In this document: positions 1 to 9,538 of the stretch, in pieces | Position numbering within the stretch: position 1 is the stretch's first letter | Layout: each line of letters begins with the position of its first letter | Source: Chara braunii | Lineage: Eukaryota; Streptophyta; Charophyceae; Charales; Characeae | Length of the DNA: 45,706 nt | Assembly (NCBI GenBank): GCA_003427395.1 | Contig: BFEA01000038.1 | Location: forward strand, 3,391,818 to 3,437,523 | Direction of reading: 5' to 3' | Made by a program: the position numbers and the translations under genes | The notes under the pieces: model-generated | Databases searched by the model: none | Seen by the model: only the letters and a program-made list of their open reading frames with translations | Told to the model about the DNA's origin: nothing

Positions 1-700
1 AATTTTTGCTGCCTGGTCAACCCGGAGCACCGTCAAAACACGGACTTGTCTTTGAGCCTAAGACCCAAAACCCCAGATTTCAGGCGGCGCACTGCTTGTG
101 GCCACCTGACACCGGTAGTTTAAAGCACCAGTACACCTACACCACATATCGGCCGGGGGGTGTCAGCATGAAACCCACACAGCTTCGGAGGCCACCAATT
201 TTTTTTTTCAACGGCGGGCCTGGCCGCGCGGCACCTCCGAGTTTTGCTTGTGGCAACAAAAACTTCCTGCGAGGCTTGGGCCATGTACTAGCGGTTTAAA
301 TGACCATTCCGGTCCTGACTTTAGAATACCTCTCCATCTGCCGTTTCTGACTAGTTTGGATTTTCGACAGGTCCCACAGGCCTCTGGCCTTGGCACCCAG
401 CCAAACATCCTGCCCGCACTGAGAAACTGCGTAATTAGTAAAACTTAATCTCTCAAGTGAGAAAAAAAAAAAAAAAAAAAAAGTGAGCAAGAACTGGCAA
501 ATCCCCTTTTCTTTTTGCCTAATGTTTTTGAAAGAAAATCCTTGTGGTAGGTAGATAGTGAGAGGTAAAATTGACAGAAGAGTATAGCTTAGTTAAAAAG
601 AAAAAAAAAAAGATCAAATCCTTCATTGTCGCTGTTGCCCAACATTCTGGAGTTTACAAAAGATACTGTTCTGGAGTTTAGAAGAGATACGAACTTATCC

Positions 701-897
701 TGATCATTTACTGCTACAGGTGTTGCCTATGTGGCTAGACCCATAGGATCTTGCCAATCTTAGGAAATCTTTTCTGATCCTTCTAATATGGGGAGGAAAA
801 AAAGAAAAGGCATTGCGGAAAGGTGAAGAGATGCCCGCAGGATCTTGCCCGTAGGATCATTTACTGCTACACTTGTTGCCTATGTGGCTAGGCCCGT
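701..897 (+). repeat. 40-bp direct repeat, spacing 154 bp
   Basis: The segment at 701-743 (starting tgatcatttactgctaca, containing tgttgcctatgtggctag) recurs at about 855-897 with two or three differences. Just upstream, ttctggagttta also occurs twice (649-690). This looks like a local duplication. No function is visible. Confidence 0.7.
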
Positions 898-902
898 ATC
901 AC

Positions 903-934
903 CTTTCAGACTTTCAGACTTTCAGACTTTCAGG
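903..934 (+). repeat. 8-bp tandem repeat, four copies
   Basis: The unit ctttcaga is repeated head to tail four times (the last is ctttcagg). It is a short simple-sequence expansion with no gene next to it. Confidence 0.85.
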
Positions 935-1872
935 ACTGATTTAGCACCAGCATCCGAGAGCTACAGGTTGTCCAGAAAAACCTCAGCTTAAAAAGAGAGA
1001 AAAAACAGTGGGACCGGCAGTGGCAGTAACGAGTGGCAAAGAGCAGCAGCAGTCTCTAGACGGGAATGAACTGGCGGCGATCAATGTGTGCCTCGTAACT
1101 GGCCTCTACAACACCCTCAAAAAAAAAAAGGAGGTAGGTTTCATAGGGATGTCAAGAAGGGGAAGGTTGAATCTGAAGGAGCGAAAGGTGGAGCAAAGGG
1201 TGAGGGACAGCGTAATGGCCGATCCCCCAGGAGTAGACATTGTGGATTGTGCACCCTATTACTGGAGTTAGCTGTAAGAGGGGGACGCCAGCGTCCCAGC
1301 AGTCATGCAAATTAAACCACCAGTACTTCCGAGCCACTTTTTCCCTGGTCTGGAAACACCTTATGCACCCAAAAACAAACCGTCACGGGCCTCCTTATGG
1401 CTGGCTCCAGCCGACCCCCACAAGTTGAAAAAAGGCCGAGAAACTTGCTGGTGGTTCAAGTAGCCAGGTTCTGACAGGCTACCTGGCAATCACAGGGTTT
1501 TACAATGTGTGGCGTGTGGAACAGTGCACTGCTCGACACTATCCCCCACTCTCTGCAACTTCAGCTGTGGCACGTTCGGAGAAGTTGGTGGTCTGGATCT
1601 TCTGGTCATGTTCCCAGCCTGCACGGGGAGTTAAGGGAGAGTATCGTGCCACTAGAAATGTTGCAGAGTGAAAAAAGCAAGAATATAAGCAGATATACAT
1701 CTCCAACTTGTGTTTCGATAACTGGCAAAGCAGTCAGACTACCTGCACCAGCTTGGTCTGACATTTTGGAAGCTCTTTGAACGAGAGTCTGGCGGCCTGA
1801 AGCAGATTGAAGAGGCATGATCTGCCTAGAAGAAAAAAGACAATCGCAGTGGTACTATCAGCAAAGTGCAGT

Positions 1873-2111
1873 AGGGACGCTGGGCCCGGTTCCCAGTATG
1901 TGATGTCTTTCCCAATTCAACAATGTATATCAGGGGACGCTGGACCCACTTTCCAGCAGGTGTAGCTTTCAACCAATAGACTGGATCCCCCTGTAAGACC
2001 GGTACGAGTGTATCATCACTCCTATCTGTTTTTTTTTTTTTTTTTGTGGCATTAAATTACTGCTATCCGTTGATGCAGGTGGTGTTTGTTAAAAAAAAAA
2101 AAAAAAAAAAA
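1873..2111 (+). repeat. Retroelement 3' tail with two hairpin modules and poly(A)
   Basis: Two copies of the window-wide hairpin occur at 1879-1897 (gctgggcccggttcccagt) and 1939-1957 (gctggacccactttccagc), each after gggac. They are followed by a degraded version of the second stem region (caaccaatagactgga), a T-tract at 2030-2045 and an A-tract at 2089-2111. The first hairpin has a compensated pair relative to the common form (closing A-T replaced by G-C). The body upstream is not recognisable, so the element may be a truncated SINE or a dead LINE 3' end. Confidence 0.55.
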
Positions 2112-2500
2112 AGGTCTCCCATCATATCTATTAATTAGTTTTTGGTCACAAGAGCAGCTGCAAGGAAAATGAACTGAAGCGAGATGACAATATTCAGATT
2201 GCACAATCACATTAAAAGCCAAATCGTAACACAGTGTTCAGGAAGCAGCATTGCACCAATATAACACCAATGGAGAATCGTAGCACTGAAAGTCAATGTC
2301 AATGAGAGCTTGCTCTCGCCACCACCAACATATGTATCCAGTCCCTATCTCCCTACCTGGCGCTCCGCGCCCAGCCTATTCCCTACACAGCTACTACTAG
2401 CCTACTAATTGACAATGCAACTGTTGATGTCAGCAGCACCCGAAGTACTTGAAGATGTCGCCCATGCAGAACCATCGCCAATACCAGGTATGTGCCCTCA

Positions 2501-2551
<51 letters not shown>

Positions 2552-2587
2552 TCTCTCTCTCCCTTGACTCTCTCCCATGTCTCCCTT
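2112..2587. other. Intergenic, no gene recognised
   Basis: This is a low-information stretch between a poly(A) tail and the putative LTR of chromovirus A. The only clear structure is the trinucleotide microsatellite at 2501-2549. Confidence 0.6.
2501..2549 (+). repeat. (ATC)n microsatellite
   Basis: About 16 uninterrupted cat/atc units are followed by a ct-rich run. It gives poly-Ser or poly-Asp in shadow frames, which should not be read as proteins. Confidence 0.95.
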
Positions 2588-3140
2588 TGTTGTACACCCG
2601 AAGACCACCCCTGCGTCTCACTGTAGTCCAAGCCCACCAGCTATGGTGGATGGGCTATGGCGCTGCCCTCAGCAGCGCCCTTCTTCCCTGCACGACCGCA
2701 CGTGCTGCACCTCGCCTCTCAGCGCCAGCAGCAGCCCACGAGCCTTTGCTCCAGCAGCGCTGCCGCTAGCATGCGAGTGACTGAATGAGGCTGGCTGGGT
2801 AGAGCTCTTTCCATATAGGAAAGAGCTGGCCTGCTCGCGCAGCCTGGCTGGGCTGGGCCTGGGCCCAGAAGCTTCCGGTAGGCCCCAGGATGCTGCGCTT
2901 GTGTGCAGCTACTGGGCCTCTTTCGGTTGGGCCTCCCAACTGTCAGTGTATGCTGCTGTGATTCTCGCCCAGGGCCTGCATTCTGGAAAAGCCCAGAAGG
3001 CCGTGGAAATGTCTTTGTTGCTCGGCCTGGGTTCCTCTCAACCAACTGACGCGTCGCAACTGCCTGGACCCCCAAATATGAAGTTGACAGCCGAGGGCCT
3101 CTTGTGATATGTTAGGCCCGCCTTGGGCACTCTTGTAACA
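2588..3140 (-). repeat. Putative 3' LTR of chromovirus A
   Basis: On the minus strand the interval begins TGTTACAAGAG and ends GTACAACA, giving TGTT...AACA termini and about 553 bp. Chromovirus B's LTR also begins TGTTAC. On the minus strand CCTATATGG near 2811-2819 could be the TATA region, about 325 bp from the LTR start. An alternative LTR start is TGCGAGGATC at 3178, directly after the purine run AAAGGAGGAGGGAA (3179-3192). Without a second LTR the boundary cannot be fixed. No matching LTR is visible beyond the gag end. Confidence 0.35.
2803..2827. other. 10-bp perfect stem-loop around a TATA-like core
   Basis: agctctttcc and ggaaagagct are perfect reverse complements separated by atata. 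It lies in the putative LTR of element A, where the promoter would be expected. Whether it matters for transcription is unknown. Confidence 0.6.
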
Positions 3141-3218
3141 GGGGCCCCTCAGGCCTGCCGAGGACTTAGATCCTCGCATTCCCTCCTCCTTTACTTCGTT
3201 AGTCCTTTGAGAAGTCTG

Positions 3219-3646
3219 TCAATCTGCAGGCATCTTCCCTTTGAGTTCTCTTTCGTAGTCTGCAATCACCTGAGGTGCTGTTCTCATGAGTTCCTCTCGT
3301 GTGAACCAGCGATCTTCTTTAGGATCCAAATGATGTTTGAATCTCAGACGATACTGCATTCTTGGTTTAGGAGGGCGGCCTCTGCCTGATGGTCGAGGAA
3401 CTGGCATCACTTGATGTTCCACAATCTCGTCAATATCCACTTCACCATCCATAGTTGGGGGCAGCATTGATCTTCTTGAGGGAAACTGATCAGTGGCAGC
3501 GAAAGGTGCCAACTTGGAGGCATGGAACACAGGGTAAGTACGTAAGTGCGCAGGAATGCGAATCACGTATGAAGGCCCATCCGGTTGATCCCTACAATGT
3601 CCAAGATCTCCCAGGGCCCAAAGTACTGTGGCATTCATTTTCGTGA
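3219..3646 (-). pseudogene. Chromovirus A integrase C-terminus (GPY/F) and chromodomain
   Basis: This frame covers the end of the polyprotein. It carries a GPY/F-like module (YFGPWEIL in the adjoining frame near 3600-3640, just after an in-frame TGA), then PSYVIRIPAHLRTYPVFHAS and a C-terminal chromodomain-like segment (RFKHHLDPKEDRWFTREEL) near the stop. In chromoviruses this domain is thought to direct integration by binding histone tails. A frameshift separates the GPY/F module from the downstream part, so no continuous integrase tail is encoded. The chromodomain is poorly conserved in its aromatic positions. The assignment rests on order after the integrase core. Confidence 0.75.
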
Positions 3647-4378
3647 AATTCCTAACTCCTGACCTAGTTCAGATGACTTAACCCAAACTCTATCACCTAC
3701 CTGAAAGTTAGAGGGCCGTCTGTGCTTATTCTCAGATGCGATCATTGCATCCTGAGACTTCTTGATATGTTCAACGGCTTGCTGCAGCGTCTGTTCATAT
3801 TTGACAGCAAACTCTATGCTGCCAGGTGCTGCAATGGGTTCTCTTTCTGGTAGCAGAAAGTCAAGTGCAGTTTTGGGTTTCCAACCAAGATGCAGTTGGT
3901 TGGGAGGCTTTCCTGTAGTACTGTGCACAACGTTGTTATACAAGCTGGCGACGAGAGGTAATTTCTCGTCCCAGTCATCTTGACTTGGCTTGACATAATG
4001 TCTAAGCAGGTGCTGTACTACTCGATTCATCTGTTCTGCTTGGCCATTTGACTCAGGGTGATTCCTTGATGTCATTTGGAGTTTTGTGCCCATCTTTTCA
4101 GCGGTTGATTGCCACAGTTCACTGGTGAATCTTACATCTTTGTCACTAACAATAGATGCAGGCAAACCGAAGTCACGTACCCAGCTATCCATAAAGAGTT
4201 TGATGACGTAGTCAGTTTGAGCATTTTCTGGCATGGCAATTAGTCTGGCATATTTAGAAAAGCGATCCACTATAACAAATATGTGTCTTTTCCCAGACCG
4301 GCTGGTCACAAGAGTGTCCATGAAGTCCATGGATACACTCTGACCCGGCCCTTCAGGAATCGGCAAGGGCTTAGTCAA
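3635..4378 (-). pseudogene. Chromovirus A integrase catalytic core
   Basis: The 247-residue frame contains the DDE integrase core. The presumed catalytic residues are all present: Asp18 (SMDFMDTL), Asp79 (SDKD) and Glu115 (NGQAEQMN), with 35 residues between the second and third, as expected for D,D35E retroviral-type integrases. The role in a live element is joining LTR cDNA ends to host chromatin. The frame ends at a TGA before the GPY/F module. The zinc-binding domain lies just upstream in another frame (4391-4711). Although the catalytic triad is intact, the enzyme is split and probably not made whole. Confidence 0.9.
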
Positions 4379-4390
4379 CCCAAGCGGAGC

Positions 4391-4711
4391 CTAAGTCCTA
4401 GGTTTGTCCCTTCGGCAAACCTGACATGTTTCAACATATCTCTTTGCATCTTGCATCATAGAGGGCCACCAAAATCTTTGTACTAAGTTCGCTGATGTCT
4501 TTCTATAGCCAAAATGGCCAGTTGCATCATGACATTCTCCTAAAAATAAACTACGTAAGGACTCACTACCAGGAAATCTTTTATTCCCCGCCTTCTTAAG
4601 AAACAGCAAGCCGTCTACCATCGTAAATTCGTCCAAAGTCTTTTTGTCCTTTGCTTGGAATCTACGGATGATCTCAGACATAACTGGATCTTGCTGATAG
4701 GCTTCCACCAA
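4391..4711 (-). pseudogene. Chromovirus A integrase HHCC zinc-binding domain
   Basis: The 106-residue frame encodes the N-terminal integrase zinc finger: ECHDATGHFGYRKT supplies the His pair and ETCQVCRRDK the Cys pair, with RFWWPSMMQD between them. This matches the H2C2 integrase zinc-binding family. It is followed after a stop by the catalytic core at 4378. The upstream part reads as the linker after RNase H (EIIRRFQAKD, DGLLFLKK). Confidence 0.88.
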
Positions 4712-5444
4712 TGATCAAGTCATTAGATATGCCAAATTCAATTACTAGTGCGCCCAGGTAATCTGCCCGACGTGACAATGCATCAACTACCTTTTTGTAC
4801 CTCTCCCTTGATTGGATCAAGTTGATAGTCATACATGTCTATCACTTGAATCCATCGCTTGAGTGCATCAGAGAGTACAAACTGTCTAAATCCAGCGCAA
4901 GGTCTCATGGTCAGATCTCACATAGAAGAATCTGCCAAGGAGATAGTGTCTCCAATGTACCAACGCTCTATACAGGGCATAGAGCTCACACTCATAAGTG
5001 GACCTGGCTAGTTTCTGAGATGGCATCGTTTTACTCATATACTCGATAGGTCCCCTCCTTTTGCGCAAGAACTGCGCCTATGCCATATTGGCTGGCGTCT
5101 GTGGTCACGACAAAGGGCTGATCAGGATCCGGGAGTTTGAGGACTTCATAGTGTGTTAAAGCATACTTCAATTTCTTAAAGGCCGCCTCACACTCTTCTG
5201 TCCATTCCCAAGGGGTGTCAAGTCGAGTTAGATCTGTTAATGGGGAAGCTATAGTACTATAGTTCTTCACAAACGGACGGTAATAGCCCGTCATCCCCCA
5301 AAACGATCTGACCTCAGTAACAATCTGAGGTCTGGGCCAGTCACGAATGCTGGCCACCTTTGCATCGTCTGGCCTCAACCCATCTGCTGAAATTTCATGA
5401 CCCAAGTACAAGATCTTGGTGCGACCAAACTCGCATTTCTCCAA
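4712..5444 (-). pseudogene. Chromovirus A RT connection and RNase H
   Basis: The frame at 5031-5444 starts inside the RT thumb (EKCEFG, YLGHEIS, GYYRPFVKNY) and enters RNase H at TTDASQYGIGAVLAQ, which holds the first catalytic Asp. A frameshift near 5050 moves the rest to 4886-5068 (STYECELYALYRAL and RSDHETLRWI, with the Glu and third acidic site). A further shift places VVDALSRRADYL, the last acidic motif, near 4770-4800. All RNase H motifs are recognisable, but at least two frameshifts break the domain. Confidence 0.85.
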
Positions 5445-6052
5445 GTTAACCTTCTACTGGTGTTGTCTTAGGAGACCTAGCACTATATTCAAGTGTTCAA
5501 CGTGCTCCTCTACAGTCTTACTAAAGATGAGGATATCGTCGAGGTACACGACGATAAACTTATCTAAGTAATCACGAACGATCCTGTTCATTGCGTGCTA
5601 AAATGTCCCAGGCGCATTGCATAGGCCGAAGGGCATCACCACAAACTGTACAGACCGTACCTGGTCTGAAATGCGGTTTTGTGCTGGTCCTCAGGTCTAA
5701 TAGCAATTTGATGGTATCTGGACTTTAGATCTATCTTAGTAAAGTACCGGCATCCCTGCACTCTATCCAGTAGGTTGTCGATGCGGGGTAGGGGCTCCGC
5801 GTTCTTAACGGTGATGGCATTGAGGCCCCTATAGTCAATGCACATCCTCAGGGTACCTCCCTTCTTCGGTACGAATAAGACTGGAGCGCCGTAAGGGGAG
5901 GTACTAGGCCGAATCCATCCCTTCTCTGTGAGCTCCTTGAGCTGGCGGCGGAGCTCATCCAACTCAGCAGGAGACATCCTATAGATTCGTCCTCTAGGCA
6001 CCTTACTACCTGGGACAACCTCTATTGCATGGACAACCTCCCTTTCTACCAC
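5445..6052 (-). pseudogene. Chromovirus A reverse transcriptase
   Basis: The RT fingers and palm run from [13 protein letters not shown] through [11 protein letters not shown] and YFTKIDLKS (first catalytic Asp) to YGLYSLW, where a one-base deletion near 5640 creates a stop. The other frame continues with [15 protein letters not shown], a stop replacing a sense codon, then [11 protein letters not shown], so the YLDD catalytic pair survives, and another stop after LLRQHQ. In a living element this copies RNA into DNA in the particle. Here it needs at least one frameshift and two stops repaired. Confidence 0.9.
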
Positions 6053-6064
6053 GCTTGTGGGCTC

Positions 6065-6682
6065 CTAAAAAAGGTCAGAATATTGTGCGACGACTGATTC
6101 TATCTGTGGGGGTGTTTTAACGGCCTCTCCTTTCTCAAAGACAAAGACTAAATACATGCCCTCGCGATTTTGCTTATAGTAGTTATAGAAAGATGATGCA
6201 CACATGCACCCTTCGTTTTCTATCAGACTGCGAGCTTTGAACTTTTGCAATCTAACAGATCTACCATTGGGCAAATTGTGAACCAACACCTTTCTATCCC
6301 AGTCAAACTGCGGTTGCGCGACCTCGAGGTAGTACATACCTAGGAGCATGTCAAAGGGCAGTTCGTCGCTAACCAGGAAGGAGATTTTATGGCTCACTTC
6401 CCCTCCTCCATAGGAGAAGGTACAGACTACGTCCTTGACATAGTCTTTTACCAACATTTGGTGCTTGTTGGCTAGCGTAGAAGCTACAGTTCTGCTAAGC
6501 CGTTGCACTTGGTCCCCTAAGCGCAGTCTATCCACACAAGCACGACTGATGAAGTTTCGTGTAGAGCCCATGTCTGCGAAGGCGCCAACTCTTCGGCCAC
6601 CTACATCAACCTCTACCACGAAATGTTCACCCTTTGGACCTCTACTGATCATCCCCCAAGAGTCTCTGGGGTCCTTGACCAC
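6065..6682 (-). pseudogene. Chromovirus A aspartic protease region
   Basis: The 205-residue frame carries a retropepsin-like domain: VGAFADMGSTRNFISRACV near residues 32-50 and FDMLLGMYYLEV near 109-120. The canonical D-S/T-G active site is D37-M38-G39 here, so the second residue is Met. That change is expected to impair a fireman's-grip aspartic protease, but this is not tested. It continues toward the RT N-terminus (VVAQYSDLF) and stops just before the RT frame begins at 6052. Confidence 0.82.
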
Positions 6683-7489
6683 TCAGTCTCTAACTCTTCT
6701 AGGGCCTCAGACACATCTCTCGAACAGAGCGTCGGTGGGTCTAAATGTGTCTGCGGGGCGATACGTGGGTCACTAGCCCTGGCGAACGCTTGAAGTGGGG
6801 AGGGCAACGTTACCGCTTCAGAGCGAGTAAGAGCGGTTAAAACTCCTACTGGCCTGAGGTGTTTCCCTGCGAAGTGCTCGCAGAAGCACCACCAAGGTTC
6901 GAAGATAGTCCCACCACCGTTGGGGAGGCTACCCTCGTTAGGACTTTCTTGCCTCGACACGTTCTGGACGTGTGGCCATAGTTTCCACAGTTCATGCACG
7001 TGCCCCTAGCGACTCGGTCCCTCCACACCTCATATTCTAAGCCAAGTTTCACCCAAGCGGGCGTGCCTTGGTCGCCCTGACCCGTAGACCGGCCTACCTT
7101 CTTCTTCCCGGTCCCCCTAGCCTTTTCTTTGATGGGTGCCACGACTCCCCCATCCGAAGCCTCGCTGGCCCCATCATGCTCTGTCTCCTCCCCAAGGTCT
7201 GGGAAGTCGTCAATTTTTGTCGCCTGACCATCATGGTCAACGACATTAGTTGACCTTTCTTCTTCCAGTCTTGGGGTAGTCTCTTCTTCCTACCATCTCC
7301 CTAACTCTGGTGCGCAGATCCCAACTTTGCCTCTATGTCTAAGGCTTTCTAGCTGAATGAAGCAAAGGTGTGCTGGTCGACATAGGCATCATCTACCAGC
7401 TTTGTCCTTACCTCCGAAGGTAGACATCTAAGGTAATCCGTAAGGAGTACCTGCTGGTCATAGCGCACACCAGGTACCACGAGCAGGCG
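6683..7489 (-). pseudogene. Chromovirus A gag C-terminus with CCHC zinc knuckle
   Basis: Reading the minus strand, gag continues as LPSEVRTKLVDDAYVDQH around 7380-7420 with several stops, then a zinc knuckle near 6950-7010 (CMNCGNYGHTSRTC, pattern CX2CX4HX4C) within the frame 6846-7142. The knuckle binds genomic RNA for packaging in the family. The tail (SPTVVGLSSNLGGASAST) leads to a spacer before the protease. Stops and frame changes make it non-functional. Confidence 0.8.
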
Positions 7490-8742
7490 TTATACGGTGT
7501 CTGTGAGCTCTCTAACATTTTTGTACCTTCTGGCACAAAGATTGTTCATTGTGCCTGTGGCCTTTTGAGCCCCTTGCGGATCATGCCACCTATTATACAC
7601 GGACCGTACAAACCCTTCCAATGTCTGGGCCTGGGCCCAGGCATCAAAGTTCTGATCGTCGCCCTGTTGCTGCACTAGGTCATTCAACCAGCGGGTTGCT
7701 GACCCCTCTATAAAGGAGGCAGCCACTACTCTGGCCTGGTAAGTTTGTGCCTCACATAGGTAGGCACCGTCCTTACCCAGGTGTCCAAATCCTCGTCCTT
7801 CTTCCTGTCGCTGGAGAAGGGCTTAAGACTCAGCAAGGGTATTTTGGGCATCCACTGCATAGGCTGCATTGGCCCAGGGGATTGCTGCAGTGGCTGCATA
7901 GCCACTGAAACAAGTTGCTGCACACTAACCTGGGCCTGGCTTGACAGTGGGACTGTAGTAACCCCTGTCGTTGATGGTACGGTTGAGACTCTGTGAACCT
8001 GACCACTAGTTGCTACATAACCACCCGGAGGGGGCATGCCAAACATAGGCGAGAATGAAGGCCCTACCGGCGGCAGCGTCACTGATGGACCCGCACCCGG
8101 TGGGGGAGCTACAGCAAACTGAGGCTGCCTCATCAATGGATGAGGAGCCTGTAATGCAGGCAGAATTCGTTTCTGGCCTGCCACTAGTTCAGCCAACACC
8201 TCCTGCTGAACTACCTGTGTCTCCGCCACACACAGGAGCGAGTTACGCAGTGCTTGCATCGCAAGGTCAAGTGTTGATTCATCTAGTGCTTCTAGCTTGC
8301 CTAGCTCCTGCGATCTACTACCTAGTCTAGCTTTCCTCAATATAGCTCTCCTTCTCCTCTCTGCTGCTTCGTCCAACTGCCGCTGCAACTCATCCTGAAG
8401 TTCTTCTGCTTGGAGGATCTCATAATCCTCCAGCGTGAGTTGAGTCTGCTGGCTGACTTGCACACCAACACTCCGGCTAATGGAAACCCGCGAACCACTC
8501 TGACTGACTCCTGACGAAGTGGCCTGTGAAGAGGCCTGCAACATGGTAGAGGAAGTGGCCATGGTTGTACCGGTGCTAGCTAAAATCCTAGACCTGGCAC
8601 TATCCTCAGCGACCCTCGCTCTTCTTGCCGTTGTTCTCTCTCTAGCCTCTCTCCGTAGTCTCCTCTCGTCTCCTGAACCTAACTCTAGGAAAGTCAAAGG
8701 TTGACTGAGAGCAGTTCTACGAGTAGTCCTACGATCATCCAC
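7490..8742 (-). pseudogene. Chromovirus A gag (capsid) polyprotein
   Basis: The first frame (8742 down to 7726) is 338 residues: a charged N-terminus (RRLRREARERTTARRARVAE), a Gln-rich central helix (QAEELQDELQRQLDEAAER, coiled-coil-like), a proline/glutamine-rich stretch and the capsid start (SLKPFSSDRKKDEDLDTWV). A frameshift at 7726 moves the capsid core to 7490-7726, where EGSATRWLNDLVQQ and FVRSVYNRWHDPQ fit the retrotransposon gag family. The start at 8742 (MDDRRTTRR) is the first Met after a stop. The true start could be slightly upstream. Confidence 0.8.
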
Positions 8743-9228
8743 TCACAACTCCTCCTCGCTAGTGCTTGCATCACTCTTGAGCTACAGTGTGTGTGATCTA
8801 AACTAGCATCCACACTGAATCCTACCTTAGCATGACGCACAACTGATTATGATACACAACTAACTTCGGTCGGCCTGGACAAAAATAGTTAGGTGGTTAG
8901 GTATCACCTAGTGTCAGATCCTACAGGTAAGTTTGATTCTATTTTTAGATTACTCTTGCACAGATTGCAATGCAGCAAGGAAAAGAACTAACCTATCTGT
9001 AGTTGTCTGTCAGTTGTTAACAAGTCGGTAACAACTAAATAATCAAAAATAAAATAACCTACTTGTTGAGATGTATGCTGGACGGCAGTTTAGTCTAAGA
9101 AGTGCCACCACGAGCAGTTACCGGAATCCCCCCTCCCCCTGTGTCCTTCTTGAGTTGTCACTTTGTGTCAACGTCCTGAGCATCTGGTTGAGCAGCGTGT
9201 CTGAAGGTGTGCAATCCGGCCCACCCCT
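8743..9228. other. Head-to-head junction between chromoviruses A and B
   Basis: Gag of A runs away to the left and the gag remnant of B runs to the right. No LTR matching either 3' LTR, and no convincing tRNA primer-binding site, is seen in between. The 8870-9060 part is AT-rich (aactaaataatcaaaaataaaata). Both elements therefore lack their 5' LTR, and B also lacks most of gag. Confidence 0.6.
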
Positions 9229-9480
9229 GTGCCCCAAGTCAACGCCGAACCTGCCAGCCCCTGCACATTATTTATCGTCGCATGCAACGAGCCTTACACC
9301 CGGTTTGATCTAGCTGATAAGGAGGCATTTAAGGAGAGGGGTTGCTTCCGTTGTCGTCAATTGGGGCACCAACAATCCAATTGCCCCAACACCGCACAAT
9401 TCACCTACCAGTCCACCTCCACTCGCCCCACAACCTCCGCATCACTGCCCTCGGCAAGCGCGGACCCCTCCTCATCATGA
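9229..9480 (+). pseudogene. Chromovirus B gag remnant with CCHC zinc knuckle
   Basis: The 83-residue open stretch has SLTPGLI-like sequence in one frame and YTRFDLADKEAFKERG in the other, then CFRCRQLGHQQSNCP, a CX2CX4HX4C zinc knuckle as in retrotransposon nucleocapsid. No Met is needed because this is the 3' end of a longer gag that is missing. It is followed by a Ser/Thr/Pro-rich linker and a TGA at 9478, then the protease-RT frame at 9539. Confidence 0.75.
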
Positions 9481-9538
9481 ACACAGTCCCCAGGACATTG
9501 ACCCGGCATCGACACCGCGTCTGTCGGCCCACCCATCG

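Larger units (their letters stand above)
1..1860. other. Intergenic, no gene recognised
   Basis: No open frame here resembles a known protein, and the short frames overlap on both strands. Visible structure is limited to A-tracts near 462-482, 599-612 and 1119-1129, an 8-bp tandem repeat at 903-934 and a 40-bp direct repeat (701-743 and 855-897). I see no promoter or RNA gene. The A-tracts could be worn retroelement tails, but no attached element is recognisable. Confidence 0.6.

Noticed and set aside
2430-2621. Poly-Asp / poly-Ser proteins
   Set aside because: These are translations of the ATC microsatellite, with no other support.
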